Part shown: positions 1-11,700 of the stretch, one piece after another
How the letters are laid out: each line of letters starts with the position of its first letter
Numbering within the stretch: the stretch's first letter is position 1
DNA from: Pleurobrachia bachei
Lineage: Eukaryota > Ctenophora > Tentaculata > Cydippida > Pleurobrachiidae
Length of the DNA stretch: 30,582 nt
Assembly (NCBI GenBank): GCA_000695325.1
Contig: AVPN01000199.1
Span: 34,176-64,757, forward strand
Reading direction: 5' to 3'
Translations under genes and position numbers: made by a program
Notes under the pieces: generated by a model
The model's input: only the letters and a program-made list of their open reading frames with translations
What the model was told of the DNA's origin: nothing
Database searches by the model: none

Positions 1-62
<62 letters not shown>
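1..62. repeat. (TC)31 microsatellite
   Basis: An uninterrupted TC dinucleotide run at the window edge, followed by CT-rich sequence to about 95. Confidence 0.95.
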
Positions 63-66
<4 letters not shown>

Positions 67-951
67 CCTTTCTCTTCCCTTCCCTTTCTCTCTCTATCTG
101 CGTAATGCTTTCCTGATCACTGTTTATTGGCTCAGCAGCTGGATCGGAGGTTAATCACCACAATCACTTCCTTCCCAAAACTCAAAACTTAAATTTATAA
201 TACTAGAACTAACTCAATCGAATTGTCTAATGACCACTTTTAAAATGGCCGCAAATAAATAGACTGCCAAGCTGACTACTGACTAGGTATCAGTATCTCC
301 TTTATAGATTCGGGCTTCGGCTCTAACTGGCCTGGGCTACTAACCGCCCGATTCCAAAAGTCTGAGAGACTTTCAGCTAAAAGTTTAAGCTCAAAGTCTC
401 TCTTGAAGTTAAACCCTATTACATAAAACAATGTACAAAAGTAGATAGAAAAGTGCCGCCACATAGCGGACAAATGACAGGCATACAGTAATAGTGTAGC
501 CTGTCATTCAGAGTAGAACTCCTAGAAACAATTATACTATTCAGATCTGAACTAAAGACTGCACTTTTCAGCTGAACTAAAGAGTAAAGACTGCACTTTC
601 CATCTAGGAAGACTGCTCTGTACTATTTTGCTAGTAGTATAGGACTCATTGAATAGTCAATAAAGCACAATGCAAGAAGGCCTTCTTCTGCCTTCGAAGG
701 ACCGGTACTAGTTCTTAAAGATACCAGGATATTGAACATACATAAATAGCTCGCTAAATGAAGTTTCGAGAGAGAGCCCAGATCTACTTCCATGGAAACT
801 ATTCGATGATGATTATGTGAGTTCACAAACGTGTGCCGTATTTAATAAACTGTCATTACAAGGTATTTATGTGCTGCGGAGGTGTGGGAAAATGAGAATA
901 TTTAATATAGTTATCACACACATAACAAAAGGCGAGGTTTCATTGAAGCGG
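63..951. other. No gene recognised, receptor 3' flank
   Basis: AT-rich sequence after the receptor stop. Variant poly(A) signals in the receptor direction are at 841-846 and 901-906. Short open frames on the minus strand (276-473, 623-826) have no recognisable domains. A further 3' exon of the receptor cannot be excluded. Confidence 0.5.
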
Positions 952-1017
952 TGCTTGTAGTGGGAATACGGTGTTTGGAAACGGTATTTCACCGATACTG
1001 TATTCTCACTACAAGCA
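952..1017. repeat. Short inverted repeat (hairpin) in receptor 3' flank
   Basis: TGCTTGTAGTGGGAATACGG at the left pairs with TACTGTATTCTCACTACA plus AGCA at the right, about 22 bases with two mismatches. It could be a small MITE or, if transcribed, a 3' UTR hairpin of the receptor mRNA. No target duplication seen. Confidence 0.6.
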
Positions 1018-1068
1018 GTAATTGCTAATCATAAACTATCATTATACATACACTCCTACACATATTAC

Positions 1069-1203
1069 TTACCCCTGCTTAACTGGTGAATCTTCAAAGT
1101 AAGGTTCAGTGTAATACTCCGCATCAGAATCTGAGTACGCCCTAGCTCTTCCTCTAATATGATGGTGATTGTTATGATGTTTCTCTGCTGCCGCCTCACT
1201 GAC
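1069..1203 (-). CDS. Receptor exon 28: probable C-terminal exon, Tyr-rich
   Basis: After CTTACCAG the frame reads VSEAAAEKHHNNHHHIRG and then YSDSDAEYYTEPYFEDSP, a cluster of acidic-flanked tyrosines that could be phosphorylated. It reaches TAA at 1069-1071. That stop lies inside a perfect donor (GGG|GTAAGT with the exon ending at 1073), so the transcript may instead splice on to an exon not found here. Variant poly(A) signals (ATTAAA on this strand) lie at 901-906 and 841-846. Confidence 0.65.
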   Translation of the reverse strand, partial: VSEAAAEKHHNNHHHIRGRARAYSDSDAEYYTEPYFEDSPVKQG

Positions 1204-2695
1204 CTGGTAAGGGACGAGCCAGTTATGACACCTCTAACATCTACTATTGAAAACGATTTAAAGGAGTCAGGATCTTGACATATCTCTCAGAACCTCTTCC
1301 CAGAACCTCAATCCCATTCAACAAAAGGGTTTGAAAGAGGCCTTTTCACTAAATCTGGTACCGCTAGTTTCCGTCATAGATTTGTCGAAAAGGTTTCTGT
1401 GAGCCCTATGATGTCTAAATCCCACTCACCATTATTTGTTCGCTCATCATTGAAATCTGGGCGAGGTCTGGGGAGGGGTCCTGAACCACCACGGGAGAGG
1501 GACGGAGTTCTGGTGAACCATGATTGCCGTGGTTACCATGGTTGTGTTGCGGAGGTTGATCCCCGTCCGATTGAGTGGCAGGTACTAGTGGTGGTGGGGG
1601 AGGAGGGTGTCCGTTGTCATGGGATCCTCTTCCTCGATCACGCCGTGATTGTTCCGGGTCCGGTGTCTTGCTCCTCCGGCTGGAGTGCTGGTCTGGTGTC
1701 CTGTGAGAGAGAATTTTAAATAGGGGAAATGGCGTGTTTTGTGGAGAATGGGATAGTTAATTTTTTCACCAAAAATAGACGTTCGAATTTTGAACTATAG
1801 TTCATGATATACTCTTTGACTCATTGATCAATTAATTAACCAATTAACTGACCGGCCACGAGGAGCTCTATCCTGTGATCTGTCCCGCGGTTCGGGAGTT
1901 GTCTTTCTACCGTCGGATCGGTCCCGGGGTTCGGGAGTTCTCTTTCTGCCATCGGAGCGGTGCCGGTCAGGGGTTCTCGATCTTCCTCCGCTATTTCGGT
2001 AGACTTCCTTCTCTGGACTTGATTTGGGGGTCGTGATGCTGTCTCCCACAGATGAAGATCTCTGAAATTCAAACAATTATGTAATAACTAATGACAAGCA
2101 ATACAGAGTCATTGAAATACAATTGTATTCGATCAATTCAAATTGAAAGAATCGTTTGGCCAATATGCTGCAGACCCCTCTTTGCAACGCTTTTTTAGCC
2201 AGTTACTCACGCGAGGGGGGTGTAGCATATGCTATAAAACGTTTCTGAATCAAAATGCAGTTTCAAAAGTTACCTACCGGTACCTGCTGGACAGCTCTAG
2301 CTGGAATAAGAAGACTATCTCCACCACTTTGATCAGGAATAATGGCCTGCCCCGGTCTCTGGACCTCCTGGTTCTGGAAGCTCTGTGATCTCGTGTTTGA
2401 CGGTGGTCTCCGGGTCGGGGGTGTCAGGTCAGGTGGAGGCGCCATCTCATAATCGTTGAGATAATGAGCTCCAGAGTGTTGCATAATCAGACACAACTAG
2501 CTTTACACAAATTCAACACGTTGTTGTTGACAGGTCCGGTCTAAGTTGGTAATTAATATAAGAACAAGGGAAGTTATGGTTCTTTGCTGAATTATGGACA
2601 GAGCTAGAGTCACTGACGAATAGAGATCTCACCTTTCTCTCAAGTCGAACTACAGCTAGCAGCACTCGCGATGGAATCAGCTATCGTGAGAGAAA

Positions 2696-2743
<48 letters not shown>

Positions 2744-5700
2744 CATAGAGGCGAAAAGAGAGTATGGGCTAGCTAGTCAAGTGATCCTTCTCTCACGGAA
2801 TGGTAAACTAAACGACAATCAAGGCCTGTCACGTGATGATCACGTGATCAATCCACAGTACAATGATAAATTCCACGTGACTTGTTTACCCACACGTACT
2901 ACACGTAGTACCACCAATACGTAGTGATTATTCCACCCAATTCACCTCTCTCTTTCTCTGCTGCACGGGAAATTGATTAGCACACATAAACTGAGGATCA
3001 GTGAGGTCAATGTGTATGACGTAGATGAATGACGTCACTCATTCAGGGTTATACACATGGAATAACATGTTGTCACGTGACACCTTTTACTTTGAAGGAT
3101 AATTACGGCCGGGAACGTATTTATAGTCCAATTACAATTGGGGAGTACTCTCAAGGAAGTATGTAATCTTAGAGCTATTCGGCATATGGTGGGGATCCGG
3201 TCTCGCGGCCATAACATATTATGTATGCACATCATGGGTTGAAATAAAACAATTATATTGTAGCGAAATAAGAATTACAATTTGTATTAATAAAACATGG
3301 TGTAATAAAAGAACTTTTTAGAGAAACCCAGAAAAGCAAAAAATGTCAATGATATATATCTGATCAAATTTAAACATAAAACAATGTTTTTGAGTCCTTT
3401 GAGGAATTTTGATACTTCGACCCCTGGCCGATGCATGAGTTTTAAGATTGTCCTGTTCTTTTTCATCCATGGCTGGTCAACTTTAGTTTTGTGAAGATAT
3501 GTCTACCAAGATATGGGGTCCGATTTCTTCCTGTTGGGAAAAATGTGTTAGATAAAAGTTAAAACAATATCATGCTCATGCAATGGAGAATAGAGATCAT
3601 TCCAAGATATTGCAGAGTGGTACTATCCATTATGAAGAATAGGCCTGTCACGTGATGATCACGTGATCAATCCACAGTACAATGATAAATGCCACGTGAC
3701 TTGTTTGCCCACACAGCTACTACACGTAGTACCACCAATACGTAGTGATTATTCCACCCAAATCACCTCTCTCTCTTTCTCTCTGCTGCACGGGAAATTG
3801 ATTAGCACACATAAACTGAGGATCAGTGAGGTCAATGTGTATGACGTAGATGAATGACGTCACTCATTCAGGGTTATACACATGGAATAACATGTTGTCA
3901 CGTGACACCTTTTACTTTGAAGGATAATTACGGCCGGGAACGTATTTATAGTCCAATTACAATTGGGGAGTACTCTCAAGGAAGTATGTAATCTTAGAGC
4001 TATTCGGCATATGGTGGGGATCCGGTCTCGCGGCCATAATATATTATGTATGCACATCATGGGTTGAAATAAAACAATTATATTGTAGCGAAATAAGAAT
4101 TACAATTTGTATTAATAAAACATGGTGTAATAAAAGAACTTTTTAGAGAAACCCAGAAAAGCAAAAAATGTCAATGATATATATCTGATCAAATTTAAAC
4201 ATAAAACAATGTTTTTGAGTCCTTTGAGGAATTTTGATACTTCGACCCCTGGCCGATGCATGAGTTTTAAGATTGTCCTGTTCTTTTTCATCCATGGCTG
4301 GTCAACTTTAGTTTTGTGAAGATATGTCTACCAAGATATGGGGTCCGATTTCTTCCTGTTGGGAAAAATGTGTTAGATAAAAGTTAAAACAATATCATGC
4401 TCATGCAATGGAGAATAGAGATCATTCCAAGATATTGCAGAGTGGTACTATCCATTATGAAGAATTGGGATAGTAACTGCAGAGCTTACCGTTTTATTTC
4501 TGCAGAGAGAGATGCGTGCAGTATTAATCAGCTAGAGAAAAGATGGGATAATACATTTTACAGCGGGAGAGGTATAATAATAATTGCAAGGTAATTAACA
4601 AATATAGTTTCGATTAAAAAAGTTAAATAATGATTACTAAATCGTTGAATAATTTAAAAACCAAACAGTTCAGTCTCATAAATGATTGTTTTTCAATCCA
4701 TAGATTATGTGGGAAAGTTGCTGTTTCGTTGATTTCTGTATATCTCATCAGGAATTTGGTTTTGATCCTAGGGATTTCAGGTTTCAGGGAATTATTTTTT
4801 GCTTCAATATGTGCTTTATACAGATTGCGAAGTAGCCATTTCCGGTATTAGGACACGATGATTTGTAGCTGCACTCATGCGCCAATAATTGCCAGATACA
4901 ATTGATCATTTTGAAAACGCATTTGATTGGACCAGCTTTAATTTTATGAGTTCACAGAATATAAAAAAGGTGCTCATAAATTAGAAAAAATAATTAACGT
5001 ACACATTATGAGGAACCACGGAAGTGATCAGATTTGCACCTTGGCGACATAGCCACCTAGTGCGGTCCCCACACATGTGTGTGGGGATCACACCAGGTGT
5101 CTATGTCACCAAATTTGCACCGTGTGACCAGTCACTGCTCGGATGACGAATGTTATGGAGCTGTGATTGATCACAGGCCTGAAAATTTCCGAAAATGCCT
5201 CAAATAATACAAAAACAATTAGATTTTCGACATATAGCGTTCAGCTTCTGCTTTTGGAAGAATACAGTTATTGTGCGTTCGGTTCGATAGAGTTTTATGA
5301 CGGACTTCTCATTAACTTCTCATTGACTAAGCGAGTGGCAAAGGAAACGAATCATGATCAAGGCTCAATTAATCAAATAGGGTGAAAAGTGCTTTAGGAG
5401 ATTGAACAAAAGGTTGAATTTTAAAAGGAAAACTTATACAAGCGATCAGAGTGGTTTTATGAGAAACACCCTCAAACCCCACTCATATATTTCATGTACG
5501 AACCTATCCCCTAATTTTTGCAATATCTTCTCATTCCTGCATGAAGCATTCAATGAAATATAGTTTTCATAGATTTCATAGCTAGCTTTTGAAAGAGTGT
5601 TTTCTACAGCCAGTTATTGCTAGAAAGTTTTCTACAGCTGCTGATTATGCAATACGACAGCGAACGAGTATAAAGAGTGCTTTGTATCATGAGCCTAGCT

Positions 5701-8700
5701 TTATCATGAGCCTAGCGTGAAGCTTGTAGTAGTACTGGTGTCGAAGGTGAGACGAGAGGAGAGGGTCTTGGGATAGGATCCTACTTTAGAAAGCCGTCTC
5801 TCTATCACCCGGGCCCGGGTCAACAGGAATCCCCAGAATACGGCAGTTGCCAGCAACAATACTCCCTGAAATGGAATCAGGAGTGAGTCTTATTACTGCA
5901 ACAGACGCGACGATTACCATAGGCATGATGATATGAAGGTTCTAAGACAGAGGCCTCGAAGACTACGTTTTACGTCTTCGTGGACGAGAACAAGTTAATA
6001 TGTTACACTTACCTCTAAAATCAGGTACCGTACCCATACCCTATCCCAAATCCCTGTTACACGTCCAATTCCTAGATCAACAGCTGCATCCACTGATGGA
6101 GATTCACAGTTTTCAATGCCAAACGATCGCCTGTAGTTTAACCAAGTATTCTTTGAAAGAGACGCATCTTTCTTCAAACAGAGACAAACAGTTGGCTTTG
6201 GTACTTGATAGTTTTCAACGGTTCTCCTAGTACCGTTGATTGACAGAGTAGCGTTTAGGTAACCTGGGAAAGGTTGTAAGAGACTAACAATTGGATCAAG
6301 TCAGCAGCGAATATCCCATTCAAAATGTTGAAGATATGTTTTGGCAAACGCTGCAGGCCCCTGCCGCATTCGTTTTTAACTGTCTAAAGCACCTAAAAGA
6401 GAGGACTGCAGCGTACGTGAAACAAATGGCTATTTCCATTGTTCTTCTTCTGAACAACTTACCACATGAAGGTACATTACAGTTGGTGGGAGTACCCTTT
6501 ACTAAACACCAAGGTTCCGTTGAACTTGAGCCAGGCCAGTTTCTACAGACACCCTCATCGCCATTTTGCTCCCCAAGAATCTGTGATAATTTTTTAAAGC
6601 TTAGGTTTCAATCTTATCATGCTCTATCATGCTTTATTTCCCTATCACTCGCTCCAATATAGCTAAAGAGGCGCGCCACTCCCTTAACGGGAAACTCCTC
6701 AGCAGAACGCGGGGCTCACGCTGTGCTGAGGAGCGATTTTACGCGTAGAAATTATTTTACCTTGGTTTGGTGGACAGTGCTGGTTAGGTTATACTCCTTT
6801 AGTGAACTCAGAGTCCACCTATCACACTTGACAGTGTTTCCTGGTCCTTCATAGAAATACCCTCGACCAGTAAAACAATCTTGATTTGGCTGCCCCGCTG
6901 AGATGTGTTATCATAAGATTTATCTAAAATTCTAAACGCCTTATAATCAGTATCTGTGGTCCCTGGTGGCAATGCCACTTCCCCATAAGCCAAAGTTCCT
7001 GCTTGACATGTTTACCTACTGATTTGGTCGTGATCTTAATGTGTAATTTTGAATGTCATATACTTACTGCAAGATCGTACTGGACAAACTTCAGTTCTCT
7101 CCTCATCTGTAAAACACCATGGAACATCCTTTTCTCCGTTTGGATTTCTACACTGGTTATGATTCATACCATACTCCTTTGGCCATGACACACAGGGTTT
7201 CCCTGACTTGGTCTTGTTCACTGATCCCTGGTAATCCTCACCGTTACCCTGGAAACACACTGAAACATAAACAACATTAGTCATTTCTGGTACTTGATCT
7301 ATTATCTATGAATTATACGCATGGAGTATCAAAACAGCATTATTATTGTCATTTCTAGTACAATCTAGGATGTATCTTCCCATTCGCACTTTACTTTGAA
7401 GGCATTATAAAACCAAGATACGGACCTGGTTCGAACGTTGCTAGTAAGAAGGTTGCATTGGTGGTATGAGATACCCTAGTGGATGCTATAATAGGATGGT
7501 AAAGTTGCGAGCTTGTAAACGGACACTCTCCACTTCGGAGGGTTTCCACGGTTACCGATGCTGGCTCACCTGGAAACAGGAGGGGAGGGTGTGTGGTGTT
7601 AACAACCTTAATAGGAACCTGGCAACGGGGGATGTTTAACAACGGGAAAATAGGGAGTCATGGGAACACTGATTCAAAATTATGAAGTTTCCTTAGTCTC
7701 GGTTATCTCCATGGAGTTAACCGGGAATAAAAAAGCATCACAAAAATTTCCCTCTTACTTTCTCCAAATGTGTCGCTGTAACTGCTCAAAGAAAAGGAAT
7801 ATCGTGTTCCACTCCTTAGATCGGATACCACTCTCATCGACTGTCCGTAGGGTATTGTTCTCATTTGCAATGCTTGACGACGATTCCTTGTCTCGTCGTC
7901 CTGGTGACAGATGTAAAAATTATATCTATGGTTTACCAACAGATGGAGAAAAAGGTTGAGACCTGCCCAGAAATCGTAAAATGATTTTTAATTAGCTTTA
8001 CCGGTGTTATGACGAGCTGATACCCCTGAATGAGGCCAGCAATAGAAACTACCGGAGGTTCCCAGGTTAACAAAACTGAAGATTTCTCTCCATCGCTCTC
8101 CAGCTGAAATAGTTTACAAAACGATATTTAGTTGCTATAACAACGATCAGTAATTTAGTTGCTGTAGCAACGAATCTTGCTTACAGGTGTTCCTTCAAGG
8201 TTGGATGGTGGATTCAGGGTCTCTGGTGCGGTAAGGAGCTTTACAAGAGAGCTCACAGGGCCGTATACTGCATCACCCTCCGTCGTTCTATTGACTCCTA
8301 GAATTGAAATACTTTCACAAGTTGCCAACAGAGCAGTTTCTATTTTCCATAACCTAGTGATGTTTTTACCTCGGATTAACATTCCATATTCGGTCTCCGC
8401 CTCAAGTCCCTCAAACTGAATTTCATTTGTTTTCATGGTAACCACGTTCCTAACAACGGCTGCTTCACTGTCCAATAGACGGACATCATACTCTTTCGTT
8501 GTGGACTGAGGTTGAATACCAAAGTCCACTATCAGCTTTTCAGAGGTGACTGTCCTGTCGGGACTTGTTCGAATCCTGCACAGTTCATAATCGATTAAAC
8601 ATATTTTTTTGTAGACCAAAATACATATATAAACTTACTGATATCAAATTGAAATTAGAAAATTTGTTCTTATCTCTCACTATAAGTTGTACCTACCATG

Positions 8701-11700
8701 TGGGCGAGAAGCGGGGTGTGCCAGGTTTGATGGCAACTAATTCCGATAACAGTGAGAGATCTGATGAACCGTATTGGTTCCTTCCGATGAACCCACACTC
8801 AAACTCAATGTTCTTAACTGGAATTAGGGGAAATGAAAATATGCAAACAATTATACATATTCTTACATGTAAGTAAGAATTCCTCGCGTAGTGAGTACCT
8901 AGGATCAGCTATAGAGCTTGATTTGTTTAAACCATTATTGTGAGACAGGGCCTGTTTTCAAACCTGAGCTAAAGTTGCTGATATCAAAAGTTCCAGTTAG
9001 GACATTGTTTTGGGTAACGGACCAGTTCCTCAGAAGATCCGGGTAGTTCACCCCGTTAATTCTTGCTACCCCATCAAAACTGTAGAATGAACATGGTTAG
9101 TGAATTAGAAACTGCTTCTAAATTGGAGTTGGATATAGGCGAGAGAGATATTTTGAGTTGATCAATTCAAGCCTAAAGATTAACCTATTACAATTTCCTC
9201 CCGCCCAAACTGAATTTACCTCACATTATCCCCCATATAGTTGTAAGAAGTTGGTAGGTCTGCGCTTGCGACCACCTCCTCCCCATGCTTTATCTCCGTC
9301 ACGTGCACCCTTTTTGGGCTCTCCGGAGGTGTCTTGGGTATCACGGTGAGGTTATAGGAGAGTTGGTAGCCGTTCCCCACTGTGCACTTGTAGAAACCCG
9401 CTATAACTGCTGACTGAAAGATGTTTTAGAGGTGAGATAGTGGGGAGCTTGGAGTGGAGAAACGTTTTATTTCGTGTATTCAACACACCTTTTGGGAAAG
9501 TTGCAGTTGCAAAAAAGATAAAGTCCCTCAAACTGAATTTCATTTGTTTTCATGGTAACCACGTTCCTAACAACGGCTGCTTCACTGTCCAATAGACGGA
9601 CATCATACTCTTTCGTTGTGGACTGAGGTTGAATACCAAAGTCCACTATCAGCTTTTCAGAGGTGACTGTCCTGTCGGGACTTGTTCGAATCCTGCACAG
9701 TTCATAATCGATTAAACATATTTTTTTGTAGACCAAAATACATATATAAACTTACTGATATCAAATTGAAATTAGAAAATTTGTTCTTATCTCTCACTAT
9801 AAGTTGTACCTACCATGTGGGCGAGAAGCGGGGTGTGCCAGGTTTGATGGCAACTAATTCCGATAACAGTGAGAGATCTGATGAACCGTATTGGTTCCTT
9901 CCGATGAACCCACACTCAAACTCAATGTTCTTAACTGGAATTAGGGGAAATGAAAATATGCAAACAATTATACATATTCTTACATGTAAGTAAGAATTCC
10001 TCGCGTAGTGAGTACCTAGGATCAGCTATAGAGCTTGATTTGTTTAAACCATTATTGTGAGACAGGGCCTGTTTTCAAACCTGAGCTAAAGTTGCTGATA
10101 TCAAAAGTTCCAGTTAGGACATTGTTTTGGGTAACGGACCAGTTCCTCAGAAGATCAGGGTAGTTCACCCCGTTAATTCTTCCTACCCCATCAAAACTGT
10201 AGAATGAACATGGTTAGTGAATTAGAAACTGCTTCTAAATTGGAGTTGGATATAGGCGAGAGAGATATTTTGAGTTGATCAATTCAAGCCTAAAGATTAA
10301 CCTATTACAATTTCCTCCCGCCCAAACTGAATTTACCTCACATTATCCCCCATATAGTTGTAAGAAGTTGGTAGGTCTGCGCTTGCGACCACCTCCTCCC
10401 CATATTTTATCTCCGTTACGTACACCCTTTTTGGGCTCTCCGGAGGTGTCTTGGGGATCACAGTGAGGTTATAGGAGAGTTGGTAGCCGTTCCCCACTGT
10501 GCACTTGTAAAAACCCGCAACAACTGCTGACTGAAAGATGTTTTAGAGGTGAGATAGTGGGGAGCTTGGAGTGGAGAAACGTTTTATTTCGTGTATTCAA
10601 CACACCTTTTGGGAAAGTTGCAGTTGCAAAAAAGATAAGTAAGGGTCTCACTCAACAATTATATTCATGTCTCCAATAGTTGGATCACTGCATGTTCTTT
10701 TTGTATTTATACCCAGCCAAGCTTTTTATTTCTACAGTAGGTATACTTCTACTACTCAACGACTTTTTCCAGCTTGTATATTTATAAGGTTCGATCTATT
10801 GCATGGTACAGTTTTGGTTCTTCGTAGTTTTTAGTCTAGATCAAATTTCCTCTTATACTCAGCCTAGCCTTGTTCAATGAATAAGGCTATGAATAATATT
10901 CATACTATGAATTATGAATAACAGTTTTAACTTTACGATTATTACCAGGAGTTCGCTATGAATCTCCGATGGTACGCCATTGTATTTTTCACTATTACTA
11001 CTCTGTTTGGGCTATCCGGGAATACTCTTGTAATCTACTCCTCGGTACGATACAAACGATACAACGCAATCAACCTGGACGAAGTCTCCGTCATGTTTGT
11101 CCGGAACTTGGCAGTGGCAGATTTGCTCTACACAATTGTTGGTATCCTACCACCCTGTATCTCATCGATAACGGACGCAAACCCTTTTGGTTTGGAGGTT
11201 TGTGAGGCTTTCTACTGGTGTAAACACATTTTCGGGATGATAAACTTGTGGACTATAACCTCCATCACCATCCACAGATTGATCCTGATTTTAGCACCAT
11301 TGAGGAGCATCATCACGCCTCGTTTGGCAATGGGGATTCTGGTTGTCCTGTGGTTTCTATCCATAGGGCTGATATTAACTCTGGTTATGGCGGGACCAAA
11401 ACCTGACCTTGTCTTTGAACCCATTGAACGAGATTGTCGGATTAAATTAAAAAAAGATTCGCAACAAGGCACGGCTGAATTATGCATAATTATTTTTGTG
11501 GTATTCATTCCCCTAATCACGACCTCTATTTGCAACGCATTCCTGCTTGGTGTTGCCGTCCAGAAACGTCTGTCACCTCAATCTGGAATCAACTACAAGG
11601 CCTTGAGAACCGTGGTTACCCTGACTACTGTGTTCCTGACTAGTTGGTCACTCTACCTCGTTTGCACTATCCGGGTCTTGGTCAGTGGGGCGATGGAGTC

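Larger units (their letters stand above)
8404..10637. repeat. 1,117-base tandem duplication of receptor exons 12-14
   Basis: Unit b is 8404-9520 and unit a 9521-10637. The boundaries are AAGTCCCTC inside exon 15 and AAAAAAGATA in intron 11. I counted 11 base differences by eye, all inside exons 12 and 13; introns, exon 14 and the exon 15 part looked identical. Confidence 0.9.

Noticed and set aside
1069-5865. Possible tyrosine kinase domain after the transmembrane helix
   Set aside because: No Gly-rich loop, HRD or DFG motif was found in any minus-strand frame downstream of exon 24.
6291-6662. 123-codon plus-strand open frame
   Set aside because: It lies antisense to kringle 2 exon 22 and neighbouring introns and shows no domain.
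6808-6993. 61-codon minus-strand open frame with a plausible protein
   Set aside because: It overlaps exon 21 in another frame; the kringle frame from 6897 has six-cysteine domain support and matching phase, while this one has no good donor.
11212-11535. 107-codon minus-strand open frame
   Set aside because: Antisense shadow of the GPCR.
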